A stretch of 6,009 nucleotides of DNA, from assembly GCA_022701965.1 (NCBI GenBank), contig JAKONL010000477.1, forward strand, positions 1 to 6,009. Reading direction: 5' to 3'. A model generated the notes under the pieces. It was not told where the DNA came from. It saw only the letters and a program-made list of their open reading frames with translations, and did not search any database. Positions 1 to 5,662 of the stretch are shown here, one piece after another. Position 1 is the stretch's first letter; every line of letters begins with the position of its first letter. The position numbers were made by a program, and so were the translations under genes. Source of the stretch: Burkholderiaceae bacterium (GTDB taxonomy: Bacteria > Pseudomonadota > Gammaproteobacteria > Burkholderiales > Burkholderiaceae).

Positions 1-322
1 GCGCCAGGGCATGGCCGAGACCTTTCCGCAGCTCGGGCCGGTGCGGCTCGACTACTGCTGGGGCGGCCTGGTCGACATGACGCAGGACCGCCTGCCGCAT
101 GCCGGCGAGCGCGACGGCCTCTACTACGCCACCGGCTACAGCGGCCACGGCACGCAGATGTCGGTGCACATGGGCCAGCGCATGGCCGAGGTCATGAACG
201 GCGACGTGCAGGCCAACCCGTGGCGCGACCGCGCCTGGCCGGCGATTCCCGGGCACGTCGGGCCGCCGTGGTTCCTGCCCTTCGTCGGCGCGTACTACAG
301 ATTGAAGGACCGGCTGGCCTGA
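1..322 (+). CDS. FAD-dependent amine/amino-acid oxidoreductase (DAO fold, PuuB-like), C-terminal part only
   Basis: This is the 3' end of a gene that begins before the window. The reading frame is already open at base 2, so the ATG at 11 is probably an internal methionine and not the start. About 106 C-terminal residues are visible, against roughly 420-440 for the family. Two motifs identify it: WGGLVDMTQDRLPH, matching the WGG...RLP segment of DAO-fold oxidases, and YSGHGTQM, matching the YSGHG flavin-proximal segment near the C-terminus. The tail GAYYRLKDRLA resembles the end of gamma-glutamylputrescine oxidase (PuuB). The family is cytoplasmic and oxidises an amine or amino acid with FAD, giving an imine/aldehyde, ammonia or an amine, and hydrogen peroxide or reduced acceptor. 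The N-terminal FAD-binding GxGxxG lies outside the window, so the exact substrate is open. Alternatives are other DAO-family oxidases such as glycine/sarcosine-type enzymes. The family is confident; the PuuB-like label is less so. Confidence 0.88.
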   Translation, partial: RQGMAETFPQLGPVRLDYCWGGLVDMTQDRLPHAGERDGLYYATGYSGHGTQMSVHMGQRMAEVMNGDVQANPWRDRAWPAIPGHVGPPWFLPFVGAYYRLKDRLA

Positions 323-359
323 CCCGACCCACGTCGGCGGCGGCACGGGCCTTGCAGAG

Positions 360-377
360 TTTCGGTTTCGGTTTCGG
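360..377 (+). repeat. Three perfect tandem TTTCGG hexamers in the leader of the binding-protein gene
   Basis: Three exact copies of TTTCGG (360-365, 366-371, 372-377) are followed by a TTTT run at 378-381. The tract lies 35 nt upstream of the binding-protein ATG and is T-rich compared with its very GC-rich surroundings. It ends well before the ribosome binding site at 399-403, so the site itself is not interrupted. The repeat is seen directly; any effect on promoter spacing or leader structure is inference. With only three units it could be chance or mild replication slippage. Confidence 0.8.
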
Positions 378-398
378 TTTTCTTCCACTCGATCAACC

Positions 399-403
399 AG
401 GAG
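399..403 (+). promoter_or_regulatory. Ribosome binding site (AGGAG) for the binding-protein gene
   Basis: AGGAG lies 8 nt upstream of the ATG at 412, which is good Shine-Dalgarno spacing. It fixes the start at 412. The frame is open back to an ATG at 220, but that upstream start would overlap the oxidase gene and place about 64 non-signal residues ahead of the normal N-terminus. A second possible start, the ATG pair at 472-477 (residues M21-M22), has no comparable site in front of it. Confidence 0.8.
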
Positions 404-411
404 TCCCCATC

Positions 412-2034
412 ATGAGAGACAGCAGCAACAAGAGCTTCGAGACGCTCGTCGGTCCCGGCGAAAGCACCCGCATGATGGAGTCGCTCAAGCGCGGCGCCTC
501 GCGACGCGACATCCTGGCGATGCTGATGGCCGGCGGCATGCAGGCCACCCTCGCCGGCGGCCTGGCCGGCGTGGCGATGACGGCGCACGCGCAGACGCCG
601 CGCCGCGGCGGCAAGATCCGCGTGGCCGCGGCCACCGCCGCCGTGACCGACACGCTCGATCCGGCCAAGCAGTCGAACCAGTCGGACTACGTGCGCTGCA
701 ACATGGTCTACAACAGCCTGACCGTGCTCGACGCGAGCCTGACGCCGCAGCCGTCGCTGGCCGAATCCTTCACCACCCGCGACGCCAAGACCTGGGTCTT
801 CAAGCTGCGCAACGGCGTGACGTTCCACGACGGCAAGTCGCTCGCGCCGGCCGACGTGGTCTTCTCGCTGATGCGCCACAAGGACGCGGCCACCGCCTCC
901 AAGGCGAAGGTGCTGGCCGACCAGATCGAGACCGTGACGGCCAGCGGCCCGAACGAGGTCACCATCGTGCTGACCGCGCCCAACGCCGACCTGCCGGTCA
1001 TCGTCGGCACCTTCCACTTCCACATCGTCAAGGACGGCACCACCGACTTCGCCTCGGGCATCGGCACCGGCCCGTACAAGCTCAAGGAATTCAAGCCGGG
1101 CGTGCGGACGGTGGTGGTGCGCAACGAGGCGTACTGGAAGCCGGGCAAGCCCTACCTCGACGAGATCGAGTTCGTCGGCATCGGCGACGAGAACGCGCGC
1201 ATCAACGCGCTGCTGTCGGGCGGCATGGACCTGGTGGCTTCGGTCAACCCGCGCGCCGTGGAACGCGTCAAGGGCACGCCGGGCTACGCGATCTTCACGA
1301 CGCAGTCGGGCCAGTACTCCGACCTGATCATGCGCAAGGACACGGGTCCGGGCACGAACAACGACTTCGCGCTGGCGATGAAGTACATGCTCGACCGCGA
1401 GCAGATGAAGAAGACGATCGCGCTCGACTACGCCGTCATCGCCAACGACCAGCCGATCGACCCGACCAACCGCTTCTACTTCAAGGACCTGCCGCAGCGG
1501 CCGTTCGACCTCGACAAGGCCAAGTTCCACCTGCAGAAGTCGGGCTTCTCGGGCAAGGTCCCGGTGGTGGTGTCGCCGGCGGCCATGTACTCGGTGGAGA
1601 CCGCGCTGCTGATGCAGCAGTCGGGCCAGCGCATCGGCCTGGACATCGACGTCAAGCGCATGCCCGCCGAGGGCTACTGGTCGACCCACTGGCTCAACAG
1701 CCCGGTCGGTTTCGGCAACGTCAATCCGCGCCCGAGCGCCGACGTGCTGCTCACGCAGTTCTTCAAGTCCGACGCCGCCTGGAACGAATCGCGCTTCAAG
1801 AGCGAGAAGTTCGACCAGCTGCTGCTCGCCTCGCGCGCCGAGACCGATCTGGCCAAGCGCAAGCAGATGTACGCCGACATGCAGGTCATGATCCACAACG
1901 AGTCGGGCATCGGCATTCCGCTGTTCCTCGCGAGCATCGACGGCCACACGAGCAAGCTCAAGGGCCTGTCGCCGATCCCGCTGGGCGGCCTGATGGGCTA
2001 CTCCTTCGCCGAGAACGTCTGGCTGGAGGCGTGA
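412..2034 (+). CDS. ABC transporter periplasmic substrate-binding protein, peptide family (SBP family 5), Tat-exported
   Basis: The product has 540 residues, normal for the DppA/OppA-type binding proteins that deliver peptides, opines, glutathione or similar ligands to an inner-membrane ABC importer. The N-terminus is a twin-arginine (Tat) signal: SRRDIL at residues 30-35, a hydrophobic Ala/Gly/Leu/Met stretch to about 57, and a likely cleavage site after AHA at 58-60. Mature-domain marks of SBP_bac_5 are the LAES segment at 116-119, FKLRNGVTFHDG at 130-141 followed by ADVVFSL, and GTGPYKL at 218-224. There is no lipobox cysteine, so it should be a soluble periplasmic protein. It is preceded by an AGGAG site and is the first transporter gene; the permeases follow after 131 nt of structured DNA. 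Ligand specificity cannot be read from the sequence. The neighbouring amine oxidase and GabD-like enzyme suggest an amine-bearing or gamma-glutamyl-type ligand. No frameshift or truncation is seen. Confidence 0.93.
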   Translation: MRDSSNKSFETLVGPGESTRMMESLKRGASRRDILAMLMAGGMQATLAGGLAGVAMTAHAQTPRRGGKIRVAAATAAVTDTLDPAKQSNQSDYVRCNMVYNSLTVLDASLTPQPSLAESFTTRDAKTWVFKLRNGVTFHDGKSLAPADVVFSLMRHKDAATASKAKVLADQIETVTASGPNEVTIVLTAPNADLPVIVGTFHFHIVKDGTTDFASGIGTGPYKLKEFKPGVRTVVVRNEAYWKPGKPYLDEIEFVGIGDENARINALLSGGMDLVASVNPRAVERVKGTPGYAIFTTQSGQYSDLIMRKDTGPGTNNDFALAMKYMLDREQMKKTIALDYAVIANDQPIDPTNRFYFKDLPQRPFDLDKAKFHLQKSGFSGKVPVVVSPAAMYSVETALLMQQSGQRIGLDIDVKRMPAEGYWSTHWLNSPVGFGNVNPRPSADVLLTQFFKSDAAWNESRFKSEKFDQLLLASRAETDLAKRKQMYADMQVMIHNESGIGIPLFLASIDGHTSKLKGLSPIPLGGLMGYSFAENVWLEA

Positions 2035-2071
2035 GACACCCCCAGGCTTGCTCGCTTCGCGTAGCCGCCGA

Positions 2072-2086
2072 CCCCCTTGCAGGGGG
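2072..2086 (+). other. G+C stem-loop (6-bp stem, 3-nt loop)
   Basis: CCCCCT (2072-2077) pairs perfectly with AGGGGG (2081-2086) around a TGC loop. No T-run follows, so it is not a canonical intrinsic terminator. A second C5 run at 2039-2043 could pair with the same G5, giving two mutually exclusive folds. It sits immediately before the larger stem-loop at 2088-2124. Confidence 0.65.
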
Positions 2087-2087
2087 C

Positions 2088-2124
2088 AACACCTGCAGTC
2101 CGGCGAAGCCGGTCCTGCGGTGTT
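2088..2124 (+). other. Long nested stem-loop between binding-protein and permease genes
   Basis: The outer stem pairs AACACC (2088-2093) with GGTGTT (2119-2124) and GCAG (2095-2098) with CTGC (2115-2118), with T2094 bulged. The inner stem pairs CCGGC (2100-2104) with GCCGG (2108-2112) around a GAA loop. In total there are 15 base pairs in 37 nt, broken only by the bulge and a small internal loop. No T-tract follows directly (the nearest T-rich stretch is 2146-2154), so a leaky terminator is possible but an RNA-stabilising or processing structure is more likely. Such structures 3' of binding-protein genes commonly protect that message from 3' exonucleases, giving excess binding protein over permease. 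The pairing is seen; the function is inferred. Confidence 0.65.
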
Positions 2125-2154
2125 CCCGGCCGGTGCAGCAGCGCTGTTTCCTTT

Positions 2155-2160
2155 AAGGCG
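2155..2160 (+). promoter_or_regulatory. Ribosome binding site (AAGGCG) for the first permease
   Basis: AAGGCG lies 5 nt before the ATG at 2166 and is a moderate Shine-Dalgarno match. An ATG at 2161 directly after it opens only a two-codon frame (ATG AAA TGA, 2161-2169), whose stop overlaps the true start codon. Confidence 0.55.
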
Positions 2161-2165
2161 ATGAA

Positions 2166-3122
2166 ATGAACCTCGTGATCCTGAAGCTCCTCGCGCAGCG
2201 CGTGGCGATGGCCCTGGTCTCGCTGCTCGTGGTGTCGGCGATCGTCTTCGCGATCACGTCGGTGCTGCCGGGCGACGCGGCGCAGGAGCAGCTGGGCCAG
2301 GACGCCACGCCGGCGGCGCTGGCGGCCCTGCGCGCGCAGATGGGCCTGGACGTGCCGGCGCCGGTGCGCTACCTGCGCTGGCTCGGCGGCATGCTCAAGG
2401 GCGACCCCGGCGTCTCGATCACCACGCAGATGCCGGTGCACGACCTGATCGCGAGCCGGCTGCCGAACTCGCTGCTGCTCGCCGCCGTGACGGCCCTGTT
2501 CTCGGTGCCCATCGCGCTGGTGCTGGGCATCTCGTCGGCGGTCTGGCGCGGCTCGTGGTTCGACCGCGTGGTCTCGACGACGGCGGTCGGCGTGGTGTCG
2601 GTGCCCGAGTTCCTGGTGGCGACGCTCGCGGTGCTGGTCTTCGCCGTCAAGCTCAAGTGGTTGCCGGCGCTTTCCTATGCCAGCGACATCGACTCGGTCG
2701 GGCAGATGCTGCGCGCCTTCGCGATGCCGGTGCTGAGCCTGTGCTGCGTGATCATCGCGCAGATGATGCGCATGACGCGCGCCGCGGTGAGCGACCAGCT
2801 CGAAGCCCCGTACATCGAGATGGTGCGCCTGAAGGGCGCGTCGCCGATGCGCATGGTGCTCGCGCACGCGCTGCCCAATGCGGTCGGCCCGATCGCCAAC
2901 GCCGTGGCGCTGAGCCTGTCGTACCTGCTGGGCGGCGTGATCATCATCGAGACCATCTTCAACTACCCCGGCATCGCCAAGCTGATGGTCGACGGCGTCT
3001 CCCAGCGCGACATGCCGCTGGTGCAGACCTGCGCCATGATCTTCTGCGCCGCCTACCTGATGCTGGTGACGATCGCCGACATCTTCGGCATCGTCGCGAA
3101 CCCGCGGCTGCGCCACCGCTAG
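2166..3122 (+). CDS. ABC transporter permease, DppB/OppB type
   Basis: This is a 318-residue inner-membrane protein, the usual length for DppB-type permeases of peptide/nickel/opine importers. Hydrophobic segments lie near residues 13-33, 102-125, 136-163, 187-205, 238-262 and 288-312, consistent with six membrane spans. Family marks are LPGD at 34-37 after the first span and the cytoplasmic EAA loop at about 216-237 (YIEMVRLKG, ending in ALP), which docks on the ATPase. ETIFNYPG at 262-269 and QRDMP at 280-284 are also present. It forms half of the channel with the downstream DppC-like protein. The start at 2166 is supported by AAGGCG upstream and by the first span beginning at the expected distance. 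The stop is 19 nt before the next gene, so the two are almost certainly cotranscribed. No defect is visible. The substrate is unknown. Confidence 0.93.
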   Translation: MNLVILKLLAQRVAMALVSLLVVSAIVFAITSVLPGDAAQEQLGQDATPAALAALRAQMGLDVPAPVRYLRWLGGMLKGDPGVSITTQMPVHDLIASRLPNSLLLAAVTALFSVPIALVLGISSAVWRGSWFDRVVSTTAVGVVSVPEFLVATLAVLVFAVKLKWLPALSYASDIDSVGQMLRAFAMPVLSLCCVIIAQMMRMTRAAVSDQLEAPYIEMVRLKGASPMRMVLAHALPNAVGPIANAVALSLSYLLGGVIIIETIFNYPGIAKLMVDGVSQRDMPLVQTCAMIFCAAYLMLVTIADIFGIVANPRLRHR

Positions 3123-3141
3123 AGAACCGGAGACCCGTTCC

Positions 3142-4029
3142 ATGGCATCCATCGCTCCCGTTTCCGCCGCCGCGCCGGCGGTCCCTTCGCGCGCCGGCCG
3201 CTCGATGCGCTGGTTCGGAGGCTTCGGTATCTCCGGCCTGCTCGGCCTCGTGGTGGTCGCGTTCTGGATCCTCGCCGCGCTGTTCGGCCCGGCGGTGCTG
3301 GCGCGGGGCTTCGTCGGCGCCGGCAGCGCGCCGGTGTTCGCGCCGATGAGCGCGGCGCACTGGCTGGGCACCGACTACCTCGGGCGCGACATGCTGGTGC
3401 GCGTGATCGACGGCGCGCGCTTCACCGTCGGCGTGGCCTTCGGCGCGACGCTGCTCGCCAGCGGCCTGGGCACCACGCTCGCGCTGTTCGCCGCGGCGAG
3501 CGGCGGCTGGGTCGACGGCGCGGTCAGCCGCTTCCTCGACACCATGACCGCGATCCCGAGCAAGATGTTCGCGCTGATCATGGTCGCGGGCTTCGGCTCC
3601 TCGGTGGGGATGCTGATCTGCATCGCGGCCCTCATCTACATCCCGGGCGCCTACCGCATCGCCCGCTCGCTGGCCGTGAACATCGACGCGCTCGACTACG
3701 TGACGGTGGCGCGCGCGCGCGGCGAGGGCAAGCTCTACGTGATGCTGCGCGAGATCCTGCCCAACATTGTCGGCCCGATGCTGGCCGACCTCGGCCTGCG
3801 CTTCGTCTACATCGTGCTGCTGCTGGCCGGCCTGAGCTTCCTCGGCCTGGGGCTGCAGCCGCCGGCGGCCGACTGGGGCTCGCTGGTGCGCGAGAACATC
3901 GGTTCGCTGGCCGACGCCGGCGCCTCGGTGATCGCGCCGGCGGCCGCCATCGCGAGCCTGACCATCGCGGTCAATCTCGTCATCGACAACCTGCCGGGCC
4001 GCGCGGCCCGCGAAAAGGGAGCACGCTGA
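3142..4029 (+). CDS. ABC transporter permease, DppC/OppC type
   Basis: This 295-residue inner-membrane protein is the partner of the preceding permease. It begins with an Ala/Pro-rich cytoplasmic tail of about 25 residues and a first span at about 30-54. HWLGTDYLGRD follows at 73-83, the conserved HxLGTDxxGRD motif that separates DppC-type from DppB-type permeases. The EAA loop covers about 186-207 (YVTVARARGEG through EILP), and LSFLGLGLQPP followed by DWG is at 231-246; both are family hallmarks. The start at 3142 has GGAG 9 nt upstream. The stop codon TGA (4027-4029) shares its last A with the ATG of the ATPase gene, a TGATG junction that usually means translational coupling and matched amounts of permease and ATPase. 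The gene is intact and of normal length. Confidence 0.93.
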   Translation: MASIAPVSAAAPAVPSRAGRSMRWFGGFGISGLLGLVVVAFWILAALFGPAVLARGFVGAGSAPVFAPMSAAHWLGTDYLGRDMLVRVIDGARFTVGVAFGATLLASGLGTTLALFAAASGGWVDGAVSRFLDTMTAIPSKMFALIMVAGFGSSVGMLICIAALIYIPGAYRIARSLAVNIDALDYVTVARARGEGKLYVMLREILPNIVGPMLADLGLRFVYIVLLLAGLSFLGLGLQPPAADWGSLVRENIGSLADAGASVIAPAAAIASLTIAVNLVIDNLPGRAAREKGAR

Positions 4030-5645
4030 TGGGCGCTACCGTCGTCGTCGAAGGGCTGACCATCACCGCCGGCGCGCTCACGCTGGTCGACGCGCTCACG
4101 TTCACGATCCAGCCCGGCGAGGTGCTCGCGCTGATCGGCGAGTCGGGTTCGGGCAAGACCACCACCGCGCTCGCGCTCATGGGCTATGCGCGCTCGGGCT
4201 GCGCCATCTCCGGGGGCAGCGTGCGCATCGGCGACGTCGACATGCTGCACCTGAAGCCGGCCGAGCAGCGCGCCATGCGCGGCCGCACGGTGGCCTACAT
4301 CGCGCAGAGCGCGGCAGCGTCGTTCAATCCGTCGCGCACGATCATGGACCAGGTGGTGGAGCCGACGCGCATCCACCGCACCTGCACGCCGCAGGAGGCC
4401 GAAGCCAAGGCGGTCGCGCTGTTCCGCGAACTCGCGCTGCCCGATCCGGAGACCATCGGCGAGCGCTATCCGCACCAGGTCTCGGGCGGCCAGCTGCAGC
4501 GCCTGATGGCCGCGATGGCGCTGATCACCGACCCCGAGCTGGTGATCCTCGACGAGCCGACCACCGCGCTCGACGTGACCACGCAGATCGAGGTGCTGCG
4601 CGCCTTCCGCCGCGTGGTGCGCCAGCGCCGCGCCACCGCCGTCTACGTGAGCCACGACCTGGCCGTGGTGGCGCAGATGGCCGACCACATCCTGGTGCTG
4701 CGCAACGGCCAGATGCGCGAGATGAACTCGACCGCCCGGATCATCGAGACGCCGGCCGACGCCTATACGCAGAGCCTGCTGGCCGCGGCGCGGCCGGCAC
4801 CGCGCGCGGCCGGCCAGACTTCCGGCGATTCGGAACTGCTGCTCGAGGTGCGCGAGCTGTCGGCCGGCTACGGGCCGATCGACGCGAAGGGTCAGCCGGC
4901 CAAGCTGATCCTCGAGGACATCAACCTGAAGCTCTACCGCGGCCAGGCGATCGGCGTGATCGGCGAATCCGGGTCGGGCAAGACGACGCTGGCGCGCGCC
5001 GTTGCGGGGCTGATCTCGCCCTGCCACGGCAGCATGATGTTCGCCAACCGCGAGCTCAAGCCCGGCCTCGCGGCGCGCGACAGGGACGAGCTGCGCCGCA
5101 TCCAGATCGTGTTCCAGATGGCCGACACGGCGCTCAACCCGTCGCAGACCATCGAGCGCATCCTGGCGCGGCCGCTGCAGTTCTACAAGGGCCTGCGCGG
5201 CGAGCCGCTGAGAAACCGCATCCACGAGCTGCTCGACCTGGTGAAGCTGCCGCGCAGCGTGGCCGGCCGGCTGCCGGGCGGGCTCTCGGGCGGGCAGAAG
5301 CAGCGCGTGAACCTCGCGCGCGCCCTGGCCGCCGACCCCGACCTGATCCTGTGCGACGAGGTCACCTCGGCGCTGGACACGGTGGTCGCCGCGGCGGTGC
5401 TCGACCTGATGGCCGAACTGCGCCGGGAGCTCGGCGTGTCCTATCTCTTCATCAGCCACGACCTGCACACCGTGCGCGCCGTCTGCGACGAGATCGTGGT
5501 CATGCAGCACGGGCGCAAGCTCGCGCAGGTGGCTCGGGCAGACTACGACCGCGGCCCGCACCATCCGTACTACGAACTGCTGGCGCGCTCGGTCCCCGAA
5601 CTCCGCCAGGGATGGCTGGACGAGAAGGACCACGCGCCCGCCTGA
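4029..5645 (+). CDS. Fused double-ATPase subunit of a peptide-type ABC importer (DppD-DppF fusion)
   Basis: The product is 538 residues with two complete nucleotide-binding domains, so one chain does the work of separate DppD and DppF proteins. Domain 1: Walker A GESGSGKTT 37-45, Q-loop Q93, signature SGGQ 152-155, Walker B with catalytic E176 (LVILDE), D-loop ALD 180-182, H-loop H209. Domain 2: Walker A GESGSGKTT 312-320, Q363, SGGQ 420-423, Walker B with E444, ALD 448-450, H477. All catalytic residues are present in both halves, so both sites should hydrolyse ATP. Remnants of the family's HPYxxxLL segment end each half (PADAYTQSLL at about 242-251, HHPYYELL near 514). The cysteine-rich C-terminal extension of many DppD/OppD/OppF proteins is absent after both. 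AAGGGAG at 4015-4021 sits 7 nt before the ATG, inside the preceding permease gene. Comparable fusions include YejF and GsiA of E. coli. Confidence 0.94.
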   Translation: MGATVVVEGLTITAGALTLVDALTFTIQPGEVLALIGESGSGKTTTALALMGYARSGCAISGGSVRIGDVDMLHLKPAEQRAMRGRTVAYIAQSAAASFNPSRTIMDQVVEPTRIHRTCTPQEAEAKAVALFRELALPDPETIGERYPHQVSGGQLQRLMAAMALITDPELVILDEPTTALDVTTQIEVLRAFRRVVRQRRATAVYVSHDLAVVAQMADHILVLRNGQMREMNSTARIIETPADAYTQSLLAAARPAPRAAGQTSGDSELLLEVRELSAGYGPIDAKGQPAKLILEDINLKLYRGQAIGVIGESGSGKTTLARAVAGLISPCHGSMMFANRELKPGLAARDRDELRRIQIVFQMADTALNPSQTIERILARPLQFYKGLRGEPLRNRIHELLDLVKLPRSVAGRLPGGLSGGQKQRVNLARALAADPDLILCDEVTSALDTVVAAAVLDLMAELRRELGVSYLFISHDLHTVRAVCDEIVVMQHGRKLAQVARADYDRGPHHPYYELLARSVPELRQGWLDEKDHAPA

Positions 5646-5662
5646 AACGAAAGAGACACGAC

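Larger units (their letters stand above)
2035..2125. repeat. Structured intergenic element, probable dispersed repeat of the host lineage
   Basis: The sequence after the binding-protein stop starts with CACCCCCAGGCTTGCTCGCT and continues through two adjacent stem-loops (2072-2086 and 2088-2124). A weaker fold at 2045-2066 pairs GGCT with AGCC around a CGC-TTC-GCG hairpin. The style, a C-run, CAGGCTT and then a C5...G5 hairpin, resembles non-coding elements I associate with intergenic regions of Comamonadaceae genomes. That is recollection and not a search result. No coding frame here is convincing. It probably acts at the mRNA level by shaping the boundary between the binding-protein and permease messages. 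Confidence 0.5.

Noticed and set aside
324..337. Small hairpin CCGAC/GTCGG just after the oxidase stop, as a terminator
   Set aside because: The stem is only 5 bp and no T-run follows it directly (the T-rich repeat begins 22 nt later). That is too weak to call a terminator.
352..380. Possible sigma-70 promoter with TTGCAG (352-357) as -35
   Set aside because: At a 17-nt spacing the -10 position reads CGGTTT, a poor match, so no promoter can be supported.
220..411. Upstream extension of the binding protein to the ATG at 220
   Set aside because: It overlaps the oxidase gene, lacks a good ribosome site and would place a long non-signal stretch before the Tat signal. The ATG at 412 with AGGAG is far better.
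295..1947. Long open frame on the minus strand (550 codons) across the binding-protein gene
   Set aside because: The protein is full of His, Arg, Val and Gly with no recognisable domain. It mirrors the GC-rich codon pattern of the well-supported + strand gene, a usual artefact in such genomes.
2555..3349. Second + strand frame of 264 codons across the end of permease 1 and the start of permease 2
   Set aside because: It crosses the junction of two real genes in another frame and is extremely Arg/Ala-rich with no motif.
1998..3371. Minus-strand open frame of 457 codons over the first permease
   Set aside because: The composition is Arg/His/Asp-rich and low complexity, and it lies opposite a clear DppB-type permease. 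No motif or plausible start context supports it.
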